DNA of 64,000 nucleotides. Source: Lysobacter sp. (lineage in GTDB: Bacteria > Pseudomonadota > Gammaproteobacteria > Xanthomonadales > Xanthomonadaceae). The position numbers and the translations under genes were made by a program. The stretch's first letter is position 1; every line of letters begins with the position of its first letter. This document shows positions 8,606 through 19,264 of the stretch, piece after piece. The stretch lies in contig JABFRN010000001.1 of NCBI GenBank assembly GCA_013141175.1, positions 2,309,444 through 2,373,443 on the forward strand. The letters run 5' to 3'. The notes under the pieces are model-generated. The model ran no database searches. It was not told the DNA's origin and saw only the letters and a program-made list of their open reading frames with translations.

Positions 8606-11158
8606 TCAGAAAATATCGAACGACTCTTCGCTCGGCAGCGCGTCGTCGTTGCCGTAGTCGACGTAGGTTTCCATCTTCTCGAGATCTTCCACCTTCACGT
8701 ACTCGGTGATGCCGCCGCCGCCAGTGGAAGGCAGCAGTTGTCCGCTGGCGGTGACCGCGACCTTGACCATGCCGTCCGGCGGGTCGTTGGCGGCGATCGG
8801 CACGTCGGTCAACGCGACCTTCATGTAGTCGATCCAGATCGGCAGCGCCGCCTTGCCGCCGTATTCGCGGTAGCCCAGCGTGGTGTTGTCGCTCTTGCCC
8901 ACCCAGACGGTGGTGATGAGATTGCCGCCGGTGCCGGAGAACCAGGCGTCGCGGTGGTTGTTGGTGGAGCCGGTCTTGCCGCCGATATCCTCGCGGCCGA
9001 GGCGCTTGGCGTCGGTGGCGGTGCCGCGCAGCACCACGTCGCGCATCATCGAGGTGAGCTGGTAGGCGATGCGTTCGTCGATGGCGCGCGGCGCCAGCAC
9101 GGCATCGGCGGGCAGCGCTGCGGGCGGTGCGGCCTTTGCGGTGGCTTTCTTGCCGTCGGGTTTGGCGGCGGCGGGCTTTGCGCTGCCGGCGGGACCGAGG
9201 TCGAAACCGTCGACCACGCTGGATGCTGGCGTGGCCGGCTGTCCGGCGCGTCCATTGCCGCAGCTGCGGCAGGCGAAGGCCGGCTTTTCCTTGAAGATGA
9301 TCTTGCCTTCGCGGTCCTTCACTTCGTCGATGAACCACGGTGTGATGCGAAAGCCGCCATTGGCGAACGTTGCGTAGCCGCGCGCGACCGACAGCGGCGT
9401 CAGCGAGGGCGTGCCCAGCGCGATCGACAGATTCGGCGGCAGTTCTTCTTCCTTGAACCCGAACTGGGTGATGTATCTGCGCGCGTAGTCGACGCCGATG
9501 GCATCGAGCATGCGCACCGAGACCAGATTGCGCGATTGCACCAGCGCTTCACGCACGCGGATCGGGCCGGCGAAACCGCCGCCGTCGTTCTGCGGGCGCC
9601 AGACTTTGCCGGCGCGCATCCGGAAGACGACCGGGGCGTCGAGCACGATGGAAGCGGGGTTGTAGCCGCGCTCGAACGCGGCTGCATAGACGAAGGGCTT
9701 GAACGACGAGCCGGGCTGGCGGCGGGCCTGGGTGGCGTTGTTGAATTTGTTGCCGGCGAAACTGTAGCCGCCGACGAGCGCGCGCAGGGCGCCGGTATCG
9801 GCGTCCAGCGACACCAGCGCCGATTCGGCGCGCGGCAATTGATCGAGGCGCCAGGTGACCGGGCCGGCGGGAACGGGGGCCGGAGCGGCGGCCGTGGCCT
9901 CGCCAGCTTTGGCGGTTTTCGGGTCAGGCTTGGCTTCGGGCACGATCTTGCGCACCCGGGCCACATCGCCGCGCTTCAGCAAGGCGGCCGGCGACTTGCC
10001 GGTCCAGCGCGAGGTGTCGGGGCCGAGATCGAGCACGGTGCCGTCGGCCAGGACCGCTTGCGCATTGTCGCCGCTGGTGCCCAATACCAGTGCGGCCAAC
10101 AACGCGCCGCGGGCCGGGAAGCTGCGCAAACGGGTCGCGGCGGTGGCGGCATCCTCGTTGGCGGGCAGTTCGAGGTGCTGGATCGCCTTGGGGTTCCAGC
10201 CATGGCGGTGGTCGTAGGCGCCGAGGCCATCGCGCACTGCGCCATCGGCGGCGGCCTGCAGCGCCGGATCGATGGTCGTGGTTACGTGATAGCCCTTGGT
10301 CAGCGCTTCCTCGCCGTATCGCGCGATCATTTCCTGGCGCACCATCTCGGCGATGAACGGCGCGGAGACTTCGATCGGCCGCTCGTGCGGGCTGGCATGC
10401 ATCGCCGCTGCCTGCGCGGCCTGCTCCTCGGCGACGGAAATCATGTTGAGCTCGCGCATGCGCTGCAACACGTAGTCACGGCGGATCTTGGCGCGCGCCG
10501 GATTGTTCAGCGGGTTGCCGCTGGACGGGAATTTGGGGATCGCCGCCAGCGATGCCATTTCGTCCAGGCTGAGCTGATCCAGCGGTTTGCCGTAGTAGAA
10601 CTCCGCCGCGGCGCCCACGCCGTAGGCCCGGTTGCCGAAGAAACTCTTGTTGAGATAGAGCTCGAAGATCTCGTCCTTGCTCAGTTCCTGCTCCATTTTC
10701 CGTGCGAGCAGCATTTCTGCGAACTTGCGCTTCAACTTGTATTCGGAGCTGAGGAAGAATTGGCGGGCGACCTGCTGGGTGATGGTCGAGCCGCCGGGGA
10801 TGCGCTTGCCGTCGGTGGTCGCCATCAGCCAGATCGCGCGCGCCACACCCTTGTAGTCGACGCCGCCGTGTTCGTAGAAGCGCGCATCCTCGATCGCGAT
10901 GAAGGCGTCCTTGAGCGGCTTGGGCACCTTCTCGATCTGCACCGGGTAGCGCCGGGTCTCGCCGAACAGGCCGATCAGGCGCCCGTCGCGGGCATAGACG
11001 TAGAGCGGCTCCTGCAGTTCGATGGTGCGCAGGGTCTGTACGTCCGGGAGCTTGGACGAGACACTGGCATAGAGGATCCCGAAACCGATGCCCCCGACCA
11101 GCAGGCCGAGGAAGGACAACAGGAACGCCCAGCGCAGGAGGCGACGAATACGGGACAT
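8606..11158 (-). CDS. mrcA: Penicillin-binding protein 1A, bifunctional transglycosylase/transpeptidase
   Basis: Inner-membrane class A PBP that polymerises and cross-links peptidoglycan. The protein has 850 residues, the usual PBP1A length. It has an N-terminal cytoplasmic tail and a membrane anchor at about residues 10-31, then a GT51 domain with the catalytic Glu90 in [11 protein letters not shown] and the motif [18 protein letters not shown]1A-type OB-like insert follows, then the transpeptidase with SxxK in QPGSSFKPF (Ser484), a serine in SRNLVS and KTG in [10 protein letters not shown]. An Ala/Pro/Lys-rich insertion of about 40 residues ([18 protein letters not shown]) lies between the active-site motifs. 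It is divergent from pilM with about 280 bp between the starts, the conserved gammaproteobacterial arrangement. Confidence 0.97.
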   Translation of the reverse strand: MSRIRRLLRWAFLLSFLGLLVGGIGFGILYASVSSKLPDVQTLRTIELQEPLYVYARDGRLIGLFGETRRYPVQIEKVPKPLKDAFIAIEDARFYEHGGVDYKGVARAIWLMATTDGKRIPGGSTITQQVARQFFLSSEYKLKRKFAEMLLARKMEQELSKDEIFELYLNKSFFGNRAYGVGAAAEFYYGKPLDQLSLDEMASLAAIPKFPSSGNPLNNPARAKIRRDYVLQRMRELNMISVAEEQAAQAAAMHASPHERPIEVSAPFIAEMVRQEMIARYGEEALTKGYHVTTTIDPALQAAADGAVRDGLGAYDHRHGWNPKAIQHLELPANEDAATAATRLRSFPARGALLAALVLGTSGDNAQAVLADGTVLDLGPDTSRWTGKSPAALLKRGDVARVRKIVPEAKPDPKTAKAGEATAAAPAPVPAGPVTWRLDQLPRAESALVSLDADTGALRALVGGYSFAGNKFNNATQARRQPGSSFKPFVYAAAFERGYNPASIVLDAPVVFRMRAGKVWRPQNDGGGFAGPIRVREALVQSRNLVSVRMLDAIGVDYARRYITQFGFKEEELPPNLSIALGTPSLTPLSVARGYATFANGGFRITPWFIDEVKDREGKIIFKEKPAFACRSCGNGRAGQPATPASSVVDGFDLGPAGSAKPAAAKPDGKKATAKAAPPAALPADAVLAPRAIDERIAYQLTSMMRDVVLRGTATDAKRLGREDIGGKTGSTNNHRDAWFSGTGGNLITTVWVGKSDNTTLGYREYGGKAALPIWIDYMKVALTDVPIAANDPPDGMVKVAVTASGQLLPSTGGGGITEYVKVEDLEKMETYVDYGNDDALPSEESFDIF

Positions 11159-11389
11159 GGTTGGGGGAATCCTGGGGGCGAAAGGTGTACTGATAGCGGT
11201 GGCGGATTATAGGGGACCCGCCCCCGGCGCTGTCGCACGGTCGCGGGGAAGCCCGGAAAGCGGGTCCGATGGGGCGGGCCAGCGACCGGGCGAGCGGGCC
11301 GGAGAGGGCTTCAGGTCGTGACAGAGGTCACTCTGAGAACGATCGGCAGCAATGGGGAGTTGCCTTAAAGTTGAAAGTCCGTTATTTAA

Positions 11390-12495
<1,106 letters not shown>

Positions 12496-12496
<1 letters not shown>

Positions 12497-13260
12497 TGGC
12501 ACGGATCAACTTACTTCCGTGGCGCGCGGAGCGCCAGAAAGAGCGCAAGAAACAGTTCTTCCTGATGTTGGCGATGTCCGCGCTCGCCGGTCTGGCGGTG
12601 TGGTTCATGATCAACACCTACTACAACCGCCAGATCTCCGGCCAGCAGGCGCGCAACGCCTTCCTCGACCAGGAAATCGTCGCTGTCCAGGCCAAGATCA
12701 CCGAGATCCAGGCGTTGGAAGAAAAGAAGAACAAGCTGCTCAACCGCAAGATCGTGATCGAAGAACTGCAGGCCAACCGCTCGCAGATGGTGCACCTGTT
12801 CGATTCGCTGGTGCGCACCATCCCGGACGGCGTGATCCTCACCTCGATCAAGCAGGATGGCGACAAGCTCACGCTCGAAGGCCGCTCGCAATCGAATGCG
12901 CGCGTGAGTACCTACATGCGCAACTTCGAGACCTCCGGCTGGATGACCAAGCCCGAGCTGTCGGTGATCCAGGCCGAAGGCGACGACAAGGGCCTGCCGT
13001 ACACCTTCAGTTTGACGGTGACGCTCGCCAATCCCAACGCCAAGAAGGAAGGCGAAGAGGGCGTTGTCGCCGCCGACCCTGCAGCCGCCGCTGCCGCGCC
13101 GGCCACCTTGCAGCCGCTCAGCCCGGCACAACCTGCCGGCGCCGCGCCGGCTGCCGCGCCGACGACGACCCCGGCGGCGCCCGCGCCCGCCTCCAGCGCT
13201 GCGCCGACCACTCATCCCGAGTCCGCACAACCGCAGCCGACGGGAGGAGCCGAGTCGTGA
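12496..13260 (+). CDS. pilN: Type IV pilus assembly protein PilN
   Basis: Bitopic inner-membrane protein of the pilus alignment complex, 254 residues. The start MARINLLPWRAERQKERKKQ contains the INLLPWR motif that docks into PilM. A membrane helix (FFLMLAMSALAGLAVWFMIN, residues 21-40) follows, then a periplasmic coiled coil (about 45-85) and a ferredoxin-like domain that pairs with PilO. The last 55 residues are an Ala/Pro/Thr-rich tail longer than in Pseudomonas PilN. It overlaps pilM by one base and pilO by four (GTGA). Confidence 0.95.
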
Positions 13261-13982
13261 AAAAGAAAATGTCGCTCAAGGAGCTCGACTTCAACAACGC
13301 CGGTTCCTGGCCGCGCGAATGGCAGTTCGGCTTCTGTATCGCACTCGGACTGCTGATCCTGTTCCTGCTGTGGAACTTCCTGACCCGTCCGAAGAGCGCA
13401 CAGCTCGAATCGTTCGAGGCCGAAGAGGTTACCAAGCGCAGCGATTTCGAGAGGCTGCAGGGCCAGGCCGCGAATCTGGAGCCGCTGAAGCAGCAGCTCG
13501 CGCAGATGGAACAACAGCTGCAGCAGATGCTTCGCCAGCTGCCGAGCAAGACCGAAATGCCCGATCTGATCGTGGACATCTCGCAGACCGCGCTCGCCAC
13601 CGGCATTACCAACGAACTGTTCCAGCCGGGCGAAGAAACCGCGCTCGAGTTCTACGCCGAAAAGCCGATCGAGCTGAAAATGGTCGGCAGCTACCATCAG
13701 TTCGGTGCCTTCGTCAGCGGCGTCGCTTCGCTGCCGCGCGTGGTGATCATGACCATGCACAACATCGAACTCACGCCTCGCGTCGATGCCAACGCGGACA
13801 AGAAGAAGGTGGTCGGCATCGGCCCGAATTCCACGCTGGAACTCAAGGGCACGGTCAAGACCTATCGCTATCGCGATGAGGACGAAGCCGCTTCCGCGAC
13901 GTCTGCTGCTGCCGGCACCGCCGCGACGGGCGCGCCACCTGCTGCCGCTGCTCCGGCTCCGGCCCCGCAAGGAGGCAAGTGA
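13257..13982 (+). CDS. pilO: Type IV pilus assembly protein PilO
   Basis: Inner-membrane partner of PilN, 241 residues from the GTG at 13257, which overlaps the pilN stop as GTGA; an ATG four codons later is the alternative. MKKKMSLKELDFNNAGSWPR is followed by one membrane helix (FCIALGLLILFLLWNFL, about 27-43), a coiled coil (SFEAEEVTKRSDFERLQGQA onward to about residue 100) and the PilO ferredoxin-like domain with LEFYAEKPIELKMVGSYHQF. It ends in an Ala/Pro-rich tail. It should form heterodimers with PilN and contact PilP in the periplasm. Confidence 0.95.
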   Translation: MKKKMSLKELDFNNAGSWPREWQFGFCIALGLLILFLLWNFLTRPKSAQLESFEAEEVTKRSDFERLQGQAANLEPLKQQLAQMEQQLQQMLRQLPSKTEMPDLIVDISQTALATGITNELFQPGEETALEFYAEKPIELKMVGSYHQFGAFVSGVASLPRVVIMTMHNIELTPRVDANADKKKVVGIGPNSTLELKGTVKTYRYRDEDEAASATSAAAGTAATGAPPAAAAPAPAPQGGK

Positions 13983-14536
13983 TGATGCGCAGACACTCAT
14001 CGATCCGGTCGCTGGCGACGCGTCCATTCCTGGCTCTGGCGCTGTTCGCGGCGCTGACAGGGTGTGGCCGGTCGATCACCAGTACGCCGGGCGAAGCTCC
14101 GAATCTCGAAGAGTGGGTCGCCGAGGTCAAGGCGCGGCCCGCGCCGCCGCTCGATCCGCTGCCGGTGATGCAGCAGTTCGAGACGTTCGAATACTCCGCG
14201 CAGTCATTGCGCGATCCGTTCAGCAGTGCATTCGCCGCGGGATCGTCCGCCTCCGGGCCGCGTCCCGAAGCGAACCGGCGCAAGCAGGTGCTGGAGCAAT
14301 TCCCGCTCGACAGTCTCGACATGGTCGGGACGCTCGGCAAAGGCGGGTCGCTGATCGCGCTGGTGATGGTGCCCGAAAAGGTCACCTACCGGGTGCGTCC
14401 GGGGGATTACATGGGCCAGGCCGATGGGCGCGTGACAGGCGTGTTCGAAGATCGTATCGAACTCGTCGAACTGGTTCCCGATGGTGCAGGCGGTTGGCTG
14501 GAGCGGCCGGCGACGGTCTCGCTCGATGACGAATAA
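13982..14536 (+). CDS. pilP: Type IV pilus lipoprotein PilP
   Basis: Inner-membrane lipoprotein that bridges PilN/PilO to the secretin PilQ. The first of two adjacent ATGs (13982) overlaps the pilO stop by one base and gives 184 residues; a GTG at 13979 is possible but weaker. The signal ends in the lipobox ALTGC, giving a lipidated Cys near residue 30. A proline-rich linker (KARPAPPLDPLPVMQQFETF) is followed by the beta-sandwich domain with PLDSLDMVGTLGKGGSLIAL and YRVRPGDYMGQADGRVTGV, the usual PilP signature. Confidence 0.95.
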   Translation: MMRRHSSIRSLATRPFLALALFAALTGCGRSITSTPGEAPNLEEWVAEVKARPAPPLDPLPVMQQFETFEYSAQSLRDPFSSAFAAGSSASGPRPEANRRKQVLEQFPLDSLDMVGTLGKGGSLIALVMVPEKVTYRVRPGDYMGQADGRVTGVFEDRIELVELVPDGAGGWLERPATVSLDDE

Positions 14537-14553
14537 GACGAGGGGATAGCGAA

Positions 14554-16584
14554 ATGATCGTACTCAACGCGCATAGCCAGCAGCAGGGCCGTCGCACATT
14601 GCCAATGAAGGCCGCCATGTACGGCTTGGCCGCCGGTCTGTTGTCGGCGCTCAGCGTCGTCAACGCGGCTCCGCCAAGCCCGCCCGCGTCCGCACCCGCA
14701 GTCGCGGCCGTGCCCCAGACCCCACAGGTCGGTGCCGCAGTCGCTTCCATTACCAGCATCGACTTCAAGCGAGGCGATGGCGGTTCGGGCAAGCTGATCC
14801 TGCACTTCGACAAGGATGGCGCGACGCCCGACATGCGCGCCAGCGATGCCGGCGTGGTCGTCGATATCGGCAACGTCACGGTGCCCGCGCACCTGCAGCG
14901 GATGTTGAACGTCAGCGACTTCGCCACACCGGTGCAGCAGGTGCAAGCCAGCGGCAGCGGCGACAAGGTGCAGGTGGTGATGAGCGCCAAGGGCGCATTC
15001 GAGCCGCTGGCCTACCAGACCGGCCGCGATTACATCGTCGAACTGGTGCCGCGCGCCGCGGCACAGACCCGCGCGGTCGGTGGCGCTTCCGCTGTCGCCG
15101 GCACCGCGCAGAAGGCCGCGACTGCGGCTCGCCCGTTCAACGGACGTCCGGTCACCTTCAATTTCCAGGACGTGCCGGTACGCACGGTGCTGCAGCTGAT
15201 CGCGGAGGAGTCGAACCTCAACATCGTCGCCAGCGACACCGTGCAGGGCAACGTCACGCTGCGCCTGATCAATGTGCCGTGGGACCAGGCATTGGATATC
15301 GTGCTGCAGGCGAAAGCCCTCGACAAACGTCGCAGCGGCAATGTCGTGTGGGTCGCTCCGCAGGCTGAAATCGCCAAATTCGAGCAGGACAAGGAAGACG
15401 CGCGCATCGCGATCGAGAACCGCGTCGAAACGGTCACCGAATACATCCCGGTGAGCTACGGCAATGCCGAAGACATCGCCAAACTGCTGACCGACGAAAG
15501 CAAGGGCAACCAGTCGGGCGGCGGCGGTGCGCAGGGCGGTGGCGGTGGCGGTGCTTCCTCGCAGCAGAGCCGCGGCTTCCTGTCTGCGCGCGGCAGTCTC
15601 AGTTTCGACCGCCGCACCAACACCCTGCTGGTGATCGACATCCCGGCGCGCGTCGCCGAGATCCGTCGCCTCGTGGCCCAGCTCGACAAACCGGTCGACC
15701 AGGTGCTGATCGAAGCCAAGATCGTGATCGCCACCGAAGACTTCGCCCGTGAACTGGGCGCGAAATTCGGCATCAACGGTTCCAGGAACAATGTTGCGTT
15801 CGGCAACAACACGACCAACACCACCGGTACGATGAACTCCATCGCCGATGCCAACAATCGTTACAACACCGCGTATCGCGACTGGCAGATCGCCAACCTT
15901 GATCGCGCTGCGCAGGGTCAGCCGCCGCTGCCGCCGCCGCTGCATCCGGTTCCCAGCATCATCAAGGGCAGCAACGTCGACCTCGGCGCTGCGGTCGGCT
16001 CGTTGATCACCAGCAATCCTGCGTCGCTGGCCTTCACCATCCTCAACGCCGGCTACGCGCTCGACATCGAACTGTCGGCGATGCAGGAAGAGGGTCGCGG
16101 CGAAGTGATCTCCAACCCGCGCGTCGTCACCAGCAACCAGCGCGAAGCGGTGATCAAACAGGGTCGCGAAATCGGCTATGTCACCACCACCGTCTCCGGC
16201 GGCCTGGTCACCCAGACCGTGAACTTCAAGGACGTGGTGCTCGAACTGAAGGTCACGCCGACGATCACCAACGACGGTCGCGTCTTCCTGAACATGGCGG
16301 TCAAGAAGGATGAACTGGAAGAGTTCATCAATACCGCCAACGGTTCGGTCCCGCTGATCGCCAAGCGCGAAGTGAACACCGCCGTGCTGGTCGAAGACGG
16401 CAACACCGTCGTGATCGGCGGCGTGTACGAGTTCTCCGACCGCAGTCAGGCGTCCAAGGTGCCGTTCCTGGCCGATCTGCCGATCCTCGGCAATCTGTTC
16501 AAGAAGAAAGGTCGCGGCAAGACCAAGGCCGAACTGCTGATCTTCGTCACGCCGAAGGTCATGACGGTTTCTCCGCGGATCTGA
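14554..16584 (+). CDS. pilQ: Type IV pilus secretin PilQ
   Basis: Outer-membrane multimeric channel for the type IV pilus, 676 residues from the ATG at 14554, with a GAGGGGAT ribosome site. An N-terminal signal (cleavage near SVVNAAPP) is followed by one AMIN peptidoglycan-binding domain (about 65-160), a secretin/TonB N0 domain (VTFNFQDVPVRTVLQLIAEE), an N1 domain interrupted by a glycine-rich tract (about 323-335), and the C-terminal secretin domain with VISNPRVVTSNQREAVIKQG and VGGVYEFSD-type end motifs. It has one AMIN domain where some PilQ proteins have two. It is the last gene of the operon, with a strong terminator 49 bp downstream. Confidence 0.97.
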   Translation: MIVLNAHSQQQGRRTLPMKAAMYGLAAGLLSALSVVNAAPPSPPASAPAVAAVPQTPQVGAAVASITSIDFKRGDGGSGKLILHFDKDGATPDMRASDAGVVVDIGNVTVPAHLQRMLNVSDFATPVQQVQASGSGDKVQVVMSAKGAFEPLAYQTGRDYIVELVPRAAAQTRAVGGASAVAGTAQKAATAARPFNGRPVTFNFQDVPVRTVLQLIAEESNLNIVASDTVQGNVTLRLINVPWDQALDIVLQAKALDKRRSGNVVWVAPQAEIAKFEQDKEDARIAIENRVETVTEYIPVSYGNAEDIAKLLTDESKGNQSGGGGAQGGGGGGASSQQSRGFLSARGSLSFDRRTNTLLVIDIPARVAEIRRLVAQLDKPVDQVLIEAKIVIATEDFARELGAKFGINGSRNNVAFGNNTTNTTGTMNSIADANNRYNTAYRDWQIANLDRAAQGQPPLPPPLHPVPSIIKGSNVDLGAAVGSLITSNPASLAFTILNAGYALDIELSAMQEEGRGEVISNPRVVTSNQREAVIKQGREIGYVTTTVSGGLVTQTVNFKDVVLELKVTPTITNDGRVFLNMAVKKDELEEFINTANGSVPLIAKREVNTAVLVEDGNTVVIGGVYEFSDRSQASKVPFLADLPILGNLFKKKGRGKTKAELLIFVTPKVMTVSPRI

Positions 16585-16630
16585 ATTTCGCGATCCGATC
16601 CACGGGGCCTCCATCGCCTGATGAATACGT

Positions 16631-16660
16631 AAACGGGGGCTTCGGCCCCCGTTTTCTTTT
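16631..16660 (+). terminator. Rho-independent terminator of the pil operon
   Basis: The stem ACGGGGGC / GCCCCCGT with a stable TTCG tetraloop (16633-16652) is followed by TTTCTTTT. It lies 47 bp after the pilQ stop, in the direction of transcription. Confidence 0.9.
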
Positions 16661-16765
16661 GGCGCCGCGCACGGTCAAGACGGCAGTGGCCGGGCAGTGA
16701 ACATTTCCAGCGAAGATCGGTCAAACTGCGGATCGAATCGCCGAGCCGACGGATGCCTGTCTGAG

Positions 16766-17764
16766 ATGGATACCCCCGCTGCCCCTTCCCGATTGCATGC
16801 CGTCTTCGCACAGCTGCGCGAACAGTTGTCCGCGGAGATCGTCGGCCAGTCCGCGCTGATCGAACGGCTGTTGATCGCGCTGCTCGCCGACGGCCATCTG
16901 CTGGTGGAGGGCGCGCCCGGACTCGCCAAGACCACCGCGATCCGCGCGCTCGCCGGTCGCCTCGAAGCCGATTTCGCCCGCGTCCAGTTCACGCCGGACC
17001 TGTTGCCGGCGGATTTGACCGGCACCGAAGTCTGGCGCCCGCAGGACGGCCATTTCGAGTTCCAGCCCGGCCCGATCTTCCACTCGCTGTTGCTCGCCGA
17101 CGAAATCAATCGCGCGCCGGCCAAGGTGCAGTCGGCGCTGCTCGAAGCGATGGGCGAACGCCAGGTCACCGTCGGCCGCCAGACCTATCCGTTGCCGCGA
17201 CTGTTCCTGGTGATGGCGACCCAGAATCCGATCGAACAGGAAGGCACCTTCCCGTTGCCCGAAGCGCAGCTCGACCGTTTCCTGATGTACGTGCGCATCG
17301 GCTATCCCGAAGCGGCGATGGAAGCCGAGATCCTGCGATTGGCGCGCGATCGCGCCCGTGCCGAGCATTCCGGCGTGCCCGCTTCGGTCGGGACTCCATT
17401 GCGCTTGTCGCAGGCCGATGTCTTCGAAGCGCGCACGGCGGTGCTGGACCTGCATGTGGCGCCGTCGCTGGAGCGCTATCTGATCGAGATCGTGCTCGCG
17501 TCGCGCGATGCCACCCGTTACGACCCTGCATTGGCGCGACGCATCGGCTGGGGCGCGAGCCCGCGTGGCTCGATCGCGCTGGAACGCTGCGCACGGGCGC
17601 GCGCATGGTTGGCGGGCCGCGACTTCGTGACTCCGGACGACGTGCGTGCGGTCGCGCTCGATGTCCTGCGCCACCGCGTGCTGCCGAGTTACGAAGCGGT
17701 CGCCGAAGGTTGGGATGGCGAGCGGCTGGTGAAGGCGCTGCTCGACAAGGTGCCGTTGCCCTGA
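16766..17764 (+). CDS. MoxR family AAA+ ATPase
   Basis: Cytoplasmic AAA+ ATPase of the MoxR group, thought to act as a chaperone for VWA-domain partners encoded beside it. The ATG at 16766 (MDTPAAPSRLHAVFAQLREQ) gives 332 residues; an upstream start at 16697 encodes an unconserved extension. Motifs in order: Walker A LVEGAPGLAKTT, then FTPDLLPADLTGTEV, Walker B LLLADEINRAPAKVQSALLE, sensor 1 VMATQNPIEQEGTFPLPEAQ and sensor 2 in a C-terminal lid (RRIGWGASPRGSIAL). These are textbook MoxR features. It heads a run of six genes that overlap or nearly touch, consistent with a Bat (Bacteroides aerotolerance-type) operon. Confidence 0.95.
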   Translation: MDTPAAPSRLHAVFAQLREQLSAEIVGQSALIERLLIALLADGHLLVEGAPGLAKTTAIRALAGRLEADFARVQFTPDLLPADLTGTEVWRPQDGHFEFQPGPIFHSLLLADEINRAPAKVQSALLEAMGERQVTVGRQTYPLPRLFLVMATQNPIEQEGTFPLPEAQLDRFLMYVRIGYPEAAMEAEILRLARDRARAEHSGVPASVGTPLRLSQADVFEARTAVLDLHVAPSLERYLIEIVLASRDATRYDPALARRIGWGASPRGSIALERCARARAWLAGRDFVTPDDVRAVALDVLRHRVLPSYEAVAEGWDGERLVKALLDKVPLP

Positions 17765-17786
17765 GCTCCGGCCCGGACCGCGCACC

Positions 17787-18719
17787 ATGAGCGAAGGCAT
17801 CACACCGAGTCTGGATGAGCTCGTCGCGCTGCGGCGTGCGGTGCTTGGCCGGCGCCCGCCGCGCCGCGGAAGTCATGGCATGAGCGGGCAGGCGCAGTCG
17901 CCGATGCGCGGTCGTGGGATGGAATACGCCGAATCGCGCGAGTACGCGAACGGCGACGACGCGCGTCATATCGACTGGCGCTTGACCGCGCGCACCGGGC
18001 GCCCGCACACCAAATTGTTCCAGGCCGAGCGCGAGCGCTTGACGTTGATCGTCGCCGACACGGCGCCGACGCTGTATTTCGGGACGCGCACGCGATTCAA
18101 ATCGGTGCAGGCCGCGCGTGCCGGCGCGATCGCGGCGTGGGCGGCGGTGCGCGATGGCGATCGCATCGGCGCGTTGCGCGGCAGCGCGCGCGAAGCGCCG
18201 ATCGTGCCCGCGTCCGGCAGTCGCGGCGCACTGCGCGTGCTCGATGCGCTGGTACGCTGGTACGCGAAGCCGCCCGAACACGATGCCGGTCTCGCGATTG
18301 CGCTGGATCATGCCGATCGCCTGCTGCGTCCGGGTTCGCGGTTGGTGGTGCTGGCCGATCCGCTGAGCGTGATCGCGCTGCCGGCCTCGCGGTGGCCGAT
18401 GCTGGTGCAGCATCGCGAAGTGATCGTGCTGTTGCTGACCGATCCGCTGGAACGCGATCCGCCGCGCACGACGCTACCGTTTCTGATCGACCACTCCGTC
18501 GAGCGCATCGCCGCCGCAGGCGCCGCGCCCGCGACCCGGCGCATCGAGCTGGATCTCGCCGCCGAGGCGCAGCGTCAACGCTGGCAAAGCGCGTTTTCCG
18601 CGCCGCTGGATGAAGCCACGGCGATCCTTGCGCGCAGCGGCATCCGTACGCGCGCGCTGTCCACCGACGCGCCGAGCGAAAGCTGGCTCGATCTGTTCGC
18701 GGGGACGCGCGCGGCATGA
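17787..18719 (+). CDS. DUF58 domain protein
   Basis: Protein of 310 residues with the DUF58 signature RGRGMEYAESREYANGDDAR followed by HIDWRLTARTGRPHTKLFQA and a VWA-like alpha/beta fold (LTLIVADTAPTLYFGT, then LVVLADPLSVIALPA). Members are regularly encoded directly after MoxR ATPases and are thought to be their client or regulator; the biochemical role is not established. It is soluble by sequence, without the membrane helices seen in some longer DUF58 proteins. The start at 17787 lies 22 bp after the moxR stop. The next gene overlaps its stop by four bases (ATGA). Confidence 0.93.
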   Translation: MSEGITPSLDELVALRRAVLGRRPPRRGSHGMSGQAQSPMRGRGMEYAESREYANGDDARHIDWRLTARTGRPHTKLFQAERERLTLIVADTAPTLYFGTRTRFKSVQAARAGAIAAWAAVRDGDRIGALRGSAREAPIVPASGSRGALRVLDALVRWYAKPPEHDAGLAIALDHADRLLRPGSRLVVLADPLSVIALPASRWPMLVQHREVIVLLLTDPLERDPPRTTLPFLIDHSVERIAAAGAAPATRRIELDLAAEAQRQRWQSAFSAPLDEATAILARSGIRTRALSTDAPSESWLDLFAGTRAA

Positions 18720-19264
18720 GCTGGCCCGCGATGCGCGTGCAAAACCTGCCGCTCGGTGCGTCGAAGCCACCGGCGTCCGATCCGCTGCCGCTGCAGGATG
18801 TGCATCTGCCGCCCGCGCCCGATTGGTGGCCGCCCGCGCCGGGCTGGTGGATCGTGGTGGCGGCGCTGGCAACGATCGCGATCGGCGTTTGGCTCTGGCG
18901 TCGTCGCGTGCGTCGTCGTCGCGTCGTGATCGAAAGGCTGTTCGACGACACGCTGGAAGGTGTCGATAACGCATCGGCGCGGATCGCCACGATGTCGGAA
19001 TTGCTGCGTCGCGCCGCGCGCCGCCAGGATCCGCAGGCGGATCGCCTCAGCGGCGATGCGTGGCTGCGGTTTCTCGACGCCGGCCAGCGGATCCCGGTGT
19101 TCTCCGCCGGTGCCGGACGCACGCTGCTCGAAGGCGGCTTCCGGCGCGATGTCGGTACGCAGGAATTCGAAGCCCTGCGCGGGATCGTGCGGATGCGTTT
19201 CGTCGAATTGATGACGCACGGGCCGGCCCGACGCTGGCCGTGGTCGTCGCGGCGGCGGACATGA
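18716..19264 (+). CDS. DUF4381 membrane protein of the Bat operon
   Basis: Protein of 182 residues with one membrane helix (GWWIVVAALATIAIGVWLWR, about 43-62), a highly basic stretch (RRRVRRRRVV) on the cytoplasmic side and a helical C-terminal domain with SGDAWLRFLDAGQRIPVFSA. The position between DUF58 and the first VWA gene, the LPLQDVHLPPAPDWWPPAPG segment before the helix, and the size fit DUF4381. It overlaps its neighbours at both ends by four bases (ATGA), so coupled translation is expected. Its role is unknown beyond association with Bat proteins. Confidence 0.88.
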   Translation: MSWPAMRVQNLPLGASKPPASDPLPLQDVHLPPAPDWWPPAPGWWIVVAALATIAIGVWLWRRRVRRRRVVIERLFDDTLEGVDNASARIATMSELLRRAARRQDPQADRLSGDAWLRFLDAGQRIPVFSAGAGRTLLEGGFRRDVGTQEFEALRGIVRMRFVELMTHGPARRWPWSSRRRT